A stretch of 64,000 nt of DNA from Amycolatopsis suaedae. Its GTDB lineage: Bacteria; Actinomycetota; Actinomycetes; Mycobacteriales; Pseudonocardiaceae. The stretch lies in the NCBI RefSeq assembly GCF_004214935.1, contig NZ_SFCC01000006.1, positions 248,001 through 312,000 on the forward strand. The letters are read 5' to 3'. The translations under genes and the position numbers were made by a program. Numbering within the stretch: position 1 is the stretch's first letter; each line of letters starts with the position of its first letter. Of this stretch, positions 49,778 through 58,333 are shown piece by piece. The notes beneath the pieces are model-generated. The model was not told where the DNA came from and ran no database searches. It saw only the letters and a list, made by a program, of their open reading frames with translations.

Positions 49778-50863
49778 TTAGTTGGCGGCCGGTTTCACCA
49801 GGGGGTTGGGCTTGCCGTCGCGGGCCTTGGGGCTGGGCAGCGGGGCCGCCGGGATCGTCGGGGCACCGGCGGGGTCGGCCGGGACCGCCGTCGCCAGCGG
49901 GGCAGGCGCGGGCGGCACCTCCTGCTTGGCCGGGCTGGTGTCGACCTCCGACTCCTCCTCCGGCGGTTCCAGTGCGTCCTCGTTGCGGGCCAGCACCTCG
50001 CGTGCCTCCTGCAGCCGGGCCCGGGCCTGCTCCCGCAGCTTCGTCAGCCGCTCGACGTGCTGATCGGCCTCGGTGGTGCGGCGCTTGGCGTCCGCGGTGG
50101 CCTCGTCGACGAGCGAGGCCGACTTCACCGTGGCCTCCTCGACCAGCTTGCGGGCCTTGGCCGTCGCCTCGTCCACCAGCCGCTTCGCCTCGGCGGTGGC
50201 CTCGGCCAGCCTGCGCTCGGCCTGCTGCTTGCTGGCCGTGCGCTGGTCGGCGATGTGCTTGTCCAGCGCGGCCTTCTCGGCGGCCATCTTCGCGTCGAAC
50301 TCGTGCTCGATCGACCGGCGCTTGCGCTCCGCCTCGGCGTCCTGCTGCTCCCGGTGCCGCACGGCGTCGACGGTGAGCCGCTGGACCTCCGAACGGGTCG
50401 CCTCCAGTGCGGCCCGCTGCTCCCGCTGGATGGCCTCGGCCTGCTTGTCGACCTCGGCGATCATCTTCGAGTACCGCTCACGCAGCGTGTCCGCGGCCTC
50501 GGTGGTCGACGTCCAGTGCTGCTCCGCGGCGATCTGCGCACGCTTGGTGATCTCCTCGGCCTGCGCGTGCGCGAGCTGCACCGTGCGCTGCATGCGCTCG
50601 TCGAGGTCCTCGATCCGCTCCGGCGGCTTCTTCAGCTCCTCGACCCGCGCCCGCAGGTTGCCGATCTCCCGCCGCGAGTTCTCCAGCTCCCGCGACAGCG
50701 TGCTGGCCTGCGCCATCGCGGAATCACGGTCCGCCATGATCCGCCGGACATGCCCCTCGACATGGTCGAGGTACTGCATGATCTGGCCGCGGTCGAACCC
50801 GTGCCACGCCTGGCCGAAGTCCCGGCGAAGGGGAAGCAGACCGTTGTCTCGCTCGGAAGCCAT
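49778..50863 (-). CDS. DivIVA-like coiled-coil protein
   Basis: A 361-residue cytoplasmic protein. The N-terminal segment RDFGQAWHGFDRGQIMQYL resembles the DivIVA membrane-curvature domain. A long coiled coil follows (about 45-290), including near-repeats of AKRLVDEATAKARKLVEEA, and the protein ends in a Pro/Ala-rich tail (295-361). Such proteins organise polar growth or cell shape in actinobacteria (Wag31, Scy and FilP relatives). Probable leaderless start with TAACGT 6 nt upstream. Confidence 0.82.
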   Translation of the reverse strand: MASERDNGLLPLRRDFGQAWHGFDRGQIMQYLDHVEGHVRRIMADRDSAMAQASTLSRELENSRREIGNLRARVEELKKPPERIEDLDERMQRTVQLAHAQAEEITKRAQIAAEQHWTSTTEAADTLRERYSKMIAEVDKQAEAIQREQRAALEATRSEVQRLTVDAVRHREQQDAEAERKRRSIEHEFDAKMAAEKAALDKHIADQRTASKQQAERRLAEATAEAKRLVDEATAKARKLVEEATVKSASLVDEATADAKRRTTEADQHVERLTKLREQARARLQEAREVLARNEDALEPPEEESEVDTSPAKQEVPPAPAPLATAVPADPAGAPTIPAAPLPSPKARDGKPNPLVKPAAN

Positions 50864-50869
50864 GGGCCG

Positions 50870-50875
50870 ACGTTA
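50870..50875 (-). promoter_or_regulatory. -10 hexamer of the DivIVA-like gene (leaderless)
   Basis: On the minus strand TAACGT ends 6 nt before the ATG at 50863. Confidence 0.55.
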
Positions 50876-50911
50876 CCTCCGTACTCGTCGCGACCGTGTA
50901 CAGGTACGTGT

Positions 50912-52906
50912 TTACCAGTGGAAGCCGCGGGTCAGCTTCGCCAGCGCCGTCGCCGCGCGGGAGAGATGCCGTTCGCCGCGGCCCAGCTTGATCCGGTCGG
51001 TGCCGCCGGCCGCGGCCGAGTCCGGGAAGATCCGGAACCCCTGGTAGGCCACGGCGTCGGTGAGCGTCGGGGTGAGCGTGTACGCCAGCCCGATGGCCTG
51101 CCCGATCGGCGTGCCGATGTGCTTGGGCCGCTTCTTCAACGCCTTGACCACCATGTCGGCGGCCTGTTCGGGCGACTTCGTCGGGAACGCGTCGTAGATC
51201 TTGGTCGGCCGGATCATCGGCGTGCGCACCAGCGGCATGTGGATCGTGGTGAACGTGATCCCGTCGCCGTGCGTCTCGGTCGCCGCGATGCGGGCGAAGT
51301 AGTCCAGTGCCGCCTTCGACGCGGCGTACGCGGAGAACCGCGGCGCGATGCCCTGCACACCGATCGACGACACGTTGACGATGTGCCCGAACTTGCGCTC
51401 CGACATGTGCGGCAGCACCGCGAGGATCAGCCGCACCGCGCCGAAGTAGTTGATCGCCATCGCGCGCTCGTAGTCGTGGAAGCGGTCGTAGGACAGCCGG
51501 ATCGACCGGCGGATGGACCGGCCGGCGTTGTTGACCAGCATGTCGATCCGCCCGTGCTCGGCGATCATCGCGTCAACGGCCTTGTGCACCGACTCCTCGT
51601 CGGTCAGGTCGGCGGGGTAGACGGCCGCGTGACCGCCCGCGGCGATGATCTCGTCGCGGACCTCCTCCAGCTCGTGCTGCCGGCGCGCCACCAGCAGCGG
51701 GACACCGCCCTCGGCCGCGACCTTCAGCGCGGTGGCCCGCCCGATGCCCGACGACGCGCCGGTGATGATCACCCTGCGGCCGTCCAGCTCACCCCGCGGA
51801 CCGTGCTTGCGGGCGCGGAACGGGTCGAGGTGTTCGCGCCAGTACCGCCACAGCACCGGCGCGTAGTCCTCCAGCCGCGGCAGCTCGATTCCCGATCCGG
51901 CCAGCGTCTTGCGGGTACTCGCCGTCGAGAACACCGAAGGGAACGTCAGGTTGTCCAGCAGCACCGGCGGAATCCCCAGCCGCTCCAGCACCGCGTCGCG
52001 GGCGATGGTGACGCCGGGGATGTGCTCGGTGAGCTTGAGCAGGCCGACGACGCCACGCGAGACCCGCTCGTCCAGTTCGACCGTGATCGTCGGCGCCCCG
52101 GCGGCCTTGGCGAAGGCGTTGTAGACGTCGGTGACCGGCTGCGGCTCCGGGCTGACCAGGTGGAACACCTGCCCGTCCAGGCCCGGCTTGAGCGCCAGCG
52201 CCAGCAGCGACTCGGCGACGTAGTCCACCGGCACCACGTTGGTGTCGCCGATGTCCGGGCCGACCAGCGGCAGGCTGGGCACCGACGTGAGCTTGCTGAT
52301 CGCCGGGAACAGGTAGTACGGCCCGTCGATCTTGTCCATCTCGCCGGTCTGCGAGTTGCCGACGACGATGGCCGGGCGGTAGATCCGCGTCGGCACGTCG
52401 TGCTGCTCGCGCACCAGCCGTTCGGCCTCGAACTTCGTCCGGTGGTACGGCGTCGGCAGGCGCTGCCCGACGTCGAACATCTCCTCGGTGAACACCCCGG
52501 CGTAGTCACCGGCGACGGCGACCGACGACACGTGGTGCAGGCAGCCCGCCCGGACGTCCCGGGCCAGGTCGATCACGTGCTGCGTGCCCTCGACGTTGGC
52601 CCGGACGCTGTCCTCGTCGTCGGCGGTGATGTCGTAGAGGGCGGCCAGGTGCACCAGGTGGTCGACGTTGCCGCGCAGCGCCTCCCGGTCCGCGTCGGTG
52701 ACGCCGAGCCCGGGTTCACCGAGGTCGCCGGAGAGCAGTTCGACGCGGTCCGGGTTCGGCCACTGGGCGACCATCGCGGTCAGCCGGTCCCTGGACGCGT
52801 CGCGCACCAGCAGCGTGACCCGCTCGATGTCCTCCCGTTCGAGCAGCAGCCGGGTGAAGTGGCGGCCGATCAGGCCAGTCGCACCGGTCACGAGGAAGGT
52901 GGCCAT
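50912..52906 (-). CDS. Two-domain SDR, fatty acyl-CoA reductase-like
   Basis: A 664-residue fusion. The N-terminal half is an extended SDR (MATFLVTGATGLIGRHF, YHRTKFEAE with the Tyr-Lys pair) of the fatty-acyl-CoA-reductase kind. The C-terminal half (from about 375) is a classical SDR with GRRVIITGASSGIGRATAL, NNAG and YAASKAALD. This order matches the mycobacterial acyl-CoA reductases of the AcrA1 type (from memory), which convert fatty acyl-CoA to aldehyde or alcohol. ATG at 52906 has AGGAGA upstream. The frame is open further but only through the sortase gene. Confidence 0.85.
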   Translation of the reverse strand: MATFLVTGATGLIGRHFTRLLLEREDIERVTLLVRDASRDRLTAMVAQWPNPDRVELLSGDLGEPGLGVTDADREALRGNVDHLVHLAALYDITADDEDSVRANVEGTQHVIDLARDVRAGCLHHVSSVAVAGDYAGVFTEEMFDVGQRLPTPYHRTKFEAERLVREQHDVPTRIYRPAIVVGNSQTGEMDKIDGPYYLFPAISKLTSVPSLPLVGPDIGDTNVVPVDYVAESLLALALKPGLDGQVFHLVSPEPQPVTDVYNAFAKAAGAPTITVELDERVSRGVVGLLKLTEHIPGVTIARDAVLERLGIPPVLLDNLTFPSVFSTASTRKTLAGSGIELPRLEDYAPVLWRYWREHLDPFRARKHGPRGELDGRRVIITGASSGIGRATALKVAAEGGVPLLVARRQHELEEVRDEIIAAGGHAAVYPADLTDEESVHKAVDAMIAEHGRIDMLVNNAGRSIRRSIRLSYDRFHDYERAMAINYFGAVRLILAVLPHMSERKFGHIVNVSSIGVQGIAPRFSAYAASKAALDYFARIAATETHGDGITFTTIHMPLVRTPMIRPTKIYDAFPTKSPEQAADMVVKALKKRPKHIGTPIGQAIGLAYTLTPTLTDAVAYQGFRIFPDSAAAGGTDRIKLGRGERHLSRAATALAKLTRGFHW

Positions 52907-52959
52907 GGCATCTCCTGCTCTTGTGTCGCCCGCGGAACCCACGGGCATTGTGCCACCAT

Positions 52960-53658
52960 TCAGTCGATCGGCTCGGCGATGACCACCCGGTTCTCCGCAT
53001 ATCCGGTCGAGCCGCCGAGCCAGCGTCCGCCGCAGGTGACCAGCACGATGCGGTGCTTGCCCTGCTGGCTGAACAACGCGTCGGCGCGTGACGGCAGTTC
53101 GTCTTTGCCAAGCGTGAGGGTCTGCGCGACGCGGTAGGTGAACGTCTTGCCCTTCGCGTCCTGCACGGTCACCTGCTCGCCGATCCGGGTCGCCCACAGC
53201 TCGGCGAACGGGCCGACCCTGCCGTGCCAGTTGACGTGCCCGGCGAACACGCTCGCGCCGTTCGACGCGGCGAGCCCGGCGCCCCACCAGGTCGCCTCAC
53301 CGAGATCGTCGGGGACGGGCAGCACGGCGTTGGGCCCCTGGACCTCCTTGCGCACCAGGGTCGCCGAGCCACCGGCGGGCAGCCGGATGCTGTTCGGCCG
53401 CTGCCCGGCGTCCTGCCGGGCGGGCGACTGCGGTTTCGGGGTGGTGGCCGTGCCGGGCGCGGGTGGCGGTGCCGCCGGTGCCGCGGCGGCCGCCTGCGCG
53501 GGTGCCACGGCTGCCGTTGCCGCCCGCGCCGAGCCCGCGACGGTCTCCGTCCGCGGTTCGGCGACGACCACCGCGACGGCTATTTCGAGCGCCAGCAAGC
53601 TGGCCGCACCCAGTAGGAAGGGTGCGACCAGCTCACGGCGGGGACGACGGCCGGACAT
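52960..53658 (-). CDS. Class E/F-type sortase
   Basis: A 232-residue sortase with an N-terminal membrane helix (about 11-33), an Ala/Pro linker and the catalytic domain: His about 141 (FAGHVNWHG), Cys about 209 (LVTCGG) and Arg about 224 (ENRVVI). It joins surface proteins to peptidoglycan or cleaves them. It starts 3 bp after the stop of the surface-protein gene, so that protein is its likely substrate. Confidence 0.9.
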   Translation of the reverse strand: MSGRRPRRELVAPFLLGAASLLALEIAVAVVVAEPRTETVAGSARAATAAVAPAQAAAAAPAAPPPAPGTATTPKPQSPARQDAGQRPNSIRLPAGGSATLVRKEVQGPNAVLPVPDDLGEATWWGAGLAASNGASVFAGHVNWHGRVGPFAELWATRIGEQVTVQDAKGKTFTYRVAQTLTLGKDELPSRADALFSQQGKHRIVLVTCGGRWLGGSTGYAENRVVIAEPID

Positions 53659-53661
53659 GGA

Positions 53662-55068
53662 CTACCGCTGGCCGTACCGCCGTCGGACGACGAAACCGAC
53701 CAGGCCGGAGACGATCGCGGCGAGCACGCCCATGGCGGCCAGCGCGGCCACCGGCGGTGCCGACGTCGTGGCGCCCTGGGCGATCACGTTGGGCTCCGAG
53801 CCCGCCGGGATCGTCCTGGGGACCTCGCTCGGGACGTTGTCGATCTTCAGCGCCAGCGTCTCGCCCGGCTTGACCTCGCCGCAGGCCGACGGCGGGTTGT
53901 TCGGGTCGAAGTTGTAGCCGTGTGGCGGGGTGGCCTCGACGATGCAGATCTTCTGCGGTGTCTTGAGGTTCTCCGCGACGGCGACGCCGTCGGCGCCGGT
54001 GGTCAGCACGGCGGGCTTGCCCTCCGGGTCGACCAGCGGTTTGCCGTTCGCGCCGAGGGCGGGCGACTTCTTGTCCTCACCGGTCAGCCGCAGGCCGACC
54101 GACGGGATGCCCTTGCCGGTCTTGGCGTCGACCTTGGTGACCGACACCTTGCCGCCCTTGGCCTTGGTCTTGCCGGAGAGCTTGTGCTCCTTCTCCCCGC
54201 CGGTGGCCACCACGCGCTGGGTCTTCGGCTTGCCGACGGCCTTCTGCACCTGCGGCTTGTCGGCCGGCACGGACAGCTTCCCCGCCACCGTGACGTCCTC
54301 CGCCGACGGCGTGACCTTCGCCGTCGCCTTGCCGTCCTTGTCGGTCTTGACCGTGAGCTTTTCCTTGCCGTCCGGGCCGGTGGCATTGGTCAGCGTGAGC
54401 TCGATCGGGACGTCGGCGACGCCCTTGCCCGCGGCGTTGGTGACGGTGACCGTCCAGTCCCCGGGGGCACCGATCGCCTGGTCGCCCTTAGGGGCGGTCA
54501 GCTCGACCTTCCACGGACCGCGGTTGGCCTCGGCGTCCTTCTCCAGCCTGGCGACGTCGCCGTCGGCACCGGCCTTCTTGAGCTGGGCCTCGTGCAGTCC
54601 GACGTTGTAGCCGATCTTGTCCGACGGCAGGCTGTCGTCGAGGTCACCCTCGTTGCGCGGGGTGGCGGTGTACTTGTGCAGCAGGTGCGCCAGCGCGGCC
54701 GCCTCGTTGTTGTCCTTCGTGTTGCCGTAACGCAGCAGCAGGTAGGAGATCTTGGCCGCGACCTCGGGGGAGAGCGCGTCGCCCCACTTGGTCGTCAGGT
54801 CGCCGCCGGGCTCGAACTTCTCGTTGGCGTCCGGCTCGTCCATGGCGAACTGCACGCAGAACACCTGCTTGCCGCCGACCATGTAGGCGCCCAGGTGGTA
54901 GTTGTGGTCGCTGTTGCTCCAGCGCTGGCCCGGTTTGATCTCGATGCCGGGCCCGTTCTGCTCAGCGGCGAGGGCCGGCGTGGCCATCGTGCCGAGCGAG
55001 AGGACGCCGAGCAGGCTCACGCCGATCAACCCGAGCAGGCGTCTGCCCGGGTGTCTGGTCCGCCCCAT
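53662..55068 (-). CDS. Surface-anchored Cys/SpaA-type protein, likely sortase partner
   Basis: A 468-residue exported protein: signal peptide (1-35, TPALAAEQ), then a helical N-terminal domain with a single early Cys (KQVFCVQFAMDEP) that resembles thioester-type (TQXA) adhesin heads. Two or more Ig/SpaA-like beta domains follow (KVSVTKVDAKTGKG ... ATPPHGYNF). It ends in a membrane helix (about 437-460) and RRRYGQR. No LPxTG is seen before the helix; PRTIPAG is the nearest candidate. ATG at 55068 has AAGGAGA upstream. Probably wall-displayed and involved in adhesion. Confidence 0.78.
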   Translation of the reverse strand: MGRTRHPGRRLLGLIGVSLLGVLSLGTMATPALAAEQNGPGIEIKPGQRWSNSDHNYHLGAYMVGGKQVFCVQFAMDEPDANEKFEPGGDLTTKWGDALSPEVAAKISYLLLRYGNTKDNNEAAALAHLLHKYTATPRNEGDLDDSLPSDKIGYNVGLHEAQLKKAGADGDVARLEKDAEANRGPWKVELTAPKGDQAIGAPGDWTVTVTNAAGKGVADVPIELTLTNATGPDGKEKLTVKTDKDGKATAKVTPSAEDVTVAGKLSVPADKPQVQKAVGKPKTQRVVATGGEKEHKLSGKTKAKGGKVSVTKVDAKTGKGIPSVGLRLTGEDKKSPALGANGKPLVDPEGKPAVLTTGADGVAVAENLKTPQKICIVEATPPHGYNFDPNNPPSACGEVKPGETLALKIDNVPSEVPRTIPAGSEPNVIAQGATTSAPPVAALAAMGVLAAIVSGLVGFVVRRRYGQR

Positions 55069-55431
55069 TTCGTGCAGGTCTCCTTCGATCGCGCCTGTGC
55101 GTGCGAACACGCCTGGTGAGCGCGCCCTTCTTGCCCCAGTTACCCCTGTCACCCACAGGTGCCGGGTGGTCTGTGCAGGCTTCACCGCCGCTGCACGACC
55201 CGTCACCGCCCCGACACGTTCCGGGCACGCCCATGCGAGGGTCACCTACCTGGGCCTTCGGTGCAATAGGCCAGCTGAGCGAAGTGTCGATGGAAACGTG
55301 ACCGACGGTCACTGGCATAGTGGCCGGGACTGCGGGCACCTTTGTGAGTAAAGTCGGTTTTACCGACGGGAACAGGCCGCCGTCCGCGGTCGTTGACGTC
55401 ATGCAGGTGCCAGTAGATCCAGGAGGATCAG
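55069..55431. promoter_or_regulatory. Divergent promoter region, surface protein/Bax-inhibitor gene
   Basis: 363 bp with no gene. It contains the perfect palindrome GTGACCG-A-CGGTCAC at 55298-55312, followed by a CATAGT sequence at 55316 that could be a -10 for the rightward gene. The left 200 bp should hold the surface-protein promoter. Confidence 0.5.
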
Positions 55432-56280
55432 GTGCGTTCCAGTAGCAACCCCGCGTTCCGCAGGCTGCCGACGCGCAATGCGGCGTACGGCGGCTTCGGC
55501 CCGAACGTAGGCTTCAACGAGCCGCAGGGCGGCGTGCCGGGCTACGGTCCGCCGCAGGCGCCCGCCGGCTCCGCAGACCGTCCGATGACGGTCGACGACG
55601 TAGTCATCAAGACCGGCCTCAGCCTCGGTGTGGCGCTGCTCACCGGTGTCATCACGGCCTTCTGGGCCCAGACCCAGCTGACGCTCAACAGCGCAGGCCA
55701 GGTGGTCGGCGTCAGTGGTGCGCTGATCGGTGCTCTGGTCGGCGGCATGCTCGTCGGCCTGGTGCTGTCGCTGGTGATGATCTTCCGGCAGAAGCCGAGT
55801 GGCGTGATGACGCTGCTCTACTCGGCTGCCGAAGGTGTGTTCCTCGGTGCCATCAGCGGGCTGTTCGAGATCGTCTACCCGGGCATCGCGCTGCAGGCGA
55901 TCGTCGGTACCGCCGGTGTGTTCATCGGCATGCTGATCGTCTACAAGACCGGTGCAGTCAAGGTCACCCCGAAGCTGACCAAGTGGATCGTCGGCGCCGT
56001 CGTCGGTGTCGCCATCCTGATGCTGGTCAACCTCATCACCAGCTTCTTCGGCTTCAACCCGCTGCGGGACGGTGGCCCGATCGCCATCATCTTCAGCCTC
56101 GTCGTGATCGGCATCGCGGCGTTCAGCTTCCTGCTGGACTTCAACATGGCCGACGAGATGATCCGCGAGGGCATGCCCTCGAAGTGGGCCTGGTTCGCCG
56201 CGTTCGGCCTGATGACCACGCTGGTCTGGCTGTACCTGGAGATCCTGCGCCTGCTGTCCTACCTGCAGTCGAGCGACTGA
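55432..56280 (+). CDS. Bax-inhibitor-1/YccA-like membrane protein
   Basis: A 282-residue protein with a 60-residue cytoplasmic Asn/Gly/Pro-rich head and seven membrane helices of the BI-1 (TMBIM) superfamily; ISGLFEIVYPGIALQAI and LDFNMADEMIREGMPSKWAWFAAFGL match the actinobacterial members. BI-1 proteins act as proton-sensitive calcium leak channels or interact with FtsH in other bacteria. The GTG at 55432 follows a strong AGGAGG at 5 nt. Confidence 0.88.
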   Translation: MRSSSNPAFRRLPTRNAAYGGFGPNVGFNEPQGGVPGYGPPQAPAGSADRPMTVDDVVIKTGLSLGVALLTGVITAFWAQTQLTLNSAGQVVGVSGALIGALVGGMLVGLVLSLVMIFRQKPSGVMTLLYSAAEGVFLGAISGLFEIVYPGIALQAIVGTAGVFIGMLIVYKTGAVKVTPKLTKWIVGAVVGVAILMLVNLITSFFGFNPLRDGGPIAIIFSLVVIGIAAFSFLLDFNMADEMIREGMPSKWAWFAAFGLMTTLVWLYLEILRLLSYLQSSD

Positions 56281-56296
56281 TCTCGGCTCTTCCAGG

Positions 56297-56328
56297 AAGG
56301 GGCGTCCCGCCACGGCGGGGCGCCCCTT
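56297..56328. terminator. Bidirectional terminator
   Basis: A 14-bp stem (56297-56310 with 56315-56328, one G-T pair) with loop CACG lies between convergent genes, with short A and T runs at its feet. Confidence 0.85.
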
Positions 56329-56349
56329 TCGCTTGCGCGCGGCGTTCTG

Positions 56350-56817
56350 TCAGCGGGCCTCGTTCCAGGGGCGCGGGGTGCCGGGGGCGGGCTCGGTCTC
56401 GGCGGCGGGCTCGGCGGCGCGGCGGCGGCGCAGGGCCGTGACCACCGTGGCCAGCAGGAGCAGACCCGCGCCGGCCGCGGCGTTGGTGAAACCGTCCCGG
56501 AGCCCGGGGATCTCGAACGTCCCGTCGGCGGCCTGCAGCGCCCACAGGCCGGTCGGCACCAGCGCGGCGAGCGTCGCCAGGCCCAGCAGCACCCTCGACC
56601 GGACCAGCGCGCCGAACAGCCCGACGACCACGGCGGCCAGCAACAACACGGCGACCGATGTGAAGAACCCGGCCTCGGTGGTCGTCGGCGACTGCGTGAA
56701 CACGTCCCGCAGCGCGAAGTCGCTCGCCGAGCGATCCTCCCGCCAGGACCGGAACATGCCCAGCACCAGACCGCCGGACCCCAACAGCGTCAGCAACAGC
56801 GCGAGCAAGTACCTCAT
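56350..56817 (-). CDS. Four-helix membrane protein, unknown function
   Basis: A 155-residue protein with a first hydrophobic segment (MRYLLALLLTLLGSGGLVLG) and three further membrane helices, then a short basic and Pro/Glu-rich cytoplasmic tail. No family is recognised. Leaderless start likely, with TAGCGT 6 nt upstream. The 274 bp to the next gene on the right show nothing else. Confidence 0.75.
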   Translation of the reverse strand: MRYLLALLLTLLGSGGLVLGMFRSWREDRSASDFALRDVFTQSPTTTEAGFFTSVAVLLLAAVVVGLFGALVRSRVLLGLATLAALVPTGLWALQAADGTFEIPGLRDGFTNAAAGAGLLLLATVVTALRRRRAAEPAAETEPAPGTPRPWNEAR

Positions 56818-56823
56818 GGACTC

Positions 56824-56829
56824 ACGCTA
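56824..56829 (-). promoter_or_regulatory. -10 hexamer of the membrane-protein gene (leaderless)
   Basis: On the minus strand TAGCGT ends 6 nt before the ATG at 56817. Confidence 0.5.
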
Positions 56830-57079
56830 GCGTCGTGAGTCAGAAGTTGCTGCGTGGCTCGGCGGATCCAGGTTTCCGCCGGCAAGGCGCCGGATCGCCC
56901 TCGTACTGGACCGTACTCGGGCGGTCCGGCAACGCCGCCGGCGGGAAGCTGGGCCGTCGAGGCGCCCAGCGTATTTCTGACTCAGGACGCTAGGCCGCAA
57001 GTAACGACCGTGCCATGGGGCAGGCCCCACCTGGCGTCCTGCGGTGTGAGACACCGGGAAATGACCCCATGCTCCGACC

Positions 57080-57085
57080 TAGCCT
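57080..57085 (+). promoter_or_regulatory. -10 hexamer of the YeeE/YedE gene (leaderless)
   Basis: TAGCCT ends 6 nt before the GTG at 57092, with no Shine-Dalgarno. Confidence 0.5.
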
Positions 57086-57091
57086 TGCGCC

Positions 57092-58333
57092 GTGAGCACC
57101 CAGACCACGTTCCAGACCTCCTGCGCCGCACCGCTGCCGAAGCCCGCCGAGCCCGCCCGGCCCGTTCCGCTGGCCGTCGCGGGCGTGCTGGCCGCCGGGC
57201 TCACCTGGTATGTCTGGGCCGCCCACGGCCCGAAGTTCGGGGTGCTGCTCGCGCTCGGCCTCGGACTCGGCTTCGCGCTGTTCCACTCCCGGTTCGGCTT
57301 CACCTCGGCGTGGCGGCAGCTGATCGCCGTCGGCAACGGCCAGGGCCTGCGTGCCCACACGCTGCTGCTCGGCACGGCCACCACGCTCATCGCGCTGATC
57401 GTGGCGACCGGGTCCGGCCTGTTCGGCTCGGTGCCGAAGGTGAGCGGCGGGCCGCTCGGCCTCGCGTTGCTGGTCGGCGCCGTGTTGTTCGCCATCGGCA
57501 TGCAGCTCGGCGGTGCCTGCGCGTCGGGGACGCTGTTCGCGGTCGGCTCCGGGCAGTCGACGATCGTGCTCACCCTCGGCGGCTTCATCGCCGGGTCGGT
57601 GCTCTACACCTGGGCGTTCCCGCTGCTGGACGGCTGGCCGGCGCTGCCCGGCGTCGTGCTCGCCGACCACGTCGGCTGGTTCGGCTCGTGGGCCATCACG
57701 ATCGCCGTGCTGGCCGGGATCGTCTACGTCACCAAACTCGTCCAGGCCCGCCGCAACCCGCCACCGACCGCCGCGGTGCCGACCGCCCGCGGCGTCGTCA
57801 GGGTGCTCCGCGGATCGTGGCCGATGCTGGTCGGGGCGGTGGTGCTCGGCGTGCTCGCCGGGGCGGTCTTCCTCGTGTCCGGGGGTATCTGGGGCGTGAC
57901 GTCCGCGTTCGCCCTGTGGGGCGCGAAGATCCTGCAGCTACTCGGTTTCCACCCGGAGACGTGGGAGTTCTGGCAGAGCCAGGCCAACGCCAAGTCGCTG
58001 GCGGGTCCGATTTGGACGGACAAGACCAGCCTGACCAACATCGGCATCATGATCGGCGCGGCCGTCGCGGCAGCGGCAGCGGGTGCGTGGAAGATCCACA
58101 GCCAGATCCCGTGGCGCACCGCGCTCGCGGCCGTGCTCGGCGGCATCCTGATGGGTGTCGGAGCACGGCTCGCGGGCGGCTGCAACATCGGCGCGTACCT
58201 CGGCGGCATCTCCACCGGCAGCCTGCACGGCTGGCTGTGGGGCGTGTTCGCACTGGGCGGCACCTGGATCGGGCTGAAACTGCGCCCGCTGTTCGGCCTC
58301 GGCAACCCGAAGCCGGCGGACAGTGTCTGCTAG
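57092..58333 (+). CDS. YeeE/YedE-family sulfur-compound transporter
   Basis: A 413-residue polytopic protein of the YeeE/TsuA family, which takes up thiosulfate through relaying Cys residues. Conserved motifs GMQLGGACASGTLF and GARLAGGCNIGAYLGGI occur in the two halves, each with its Cys. About ten membrane helices are visible. It lies near a thiolase and cystathionine beta-synthase, the latter fitting a sulfur-assimilation role. Its TAG stop shares CTAG with the stop of the convergent thiolase gene. Confidence 0.88.
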   Translation: MSTQTTFQTSCAAPLPKPAEPARPVPLAVAGVLAAGLTWYVWAAHGPKFGVLLALGLGLGFALFHSRFGFTSAWRQLIAVGNGQGLRAHTLLLGTATTLIALIVATGSGLFGSVPKVSGGPLGLALLVGAVLFAIGMQLGGACASGTLFAVGSGQSTIVLTLGGFIAGSVLYTWAFPLLDGWPALPGVVLADHVGWFGSWAITIAVLAGIVYVTKLVQARRNPPPTAAVPTARGVVRVLRGSWPMLVGAVVLGVLAGAVFLVSGGIWGVTSAFALWGAKILQLLGFHPETWEFWQSQANAKSLAGPIWTDKTSLTNIGIMIGAAVAAAAAGAWKIHSQIPWRTALAAVLGGILMGVGARLAGGCNIGAYLGGISTGSLHGWLWGVFALGGTWIGLKLRPLFGLGNPKPADSVC

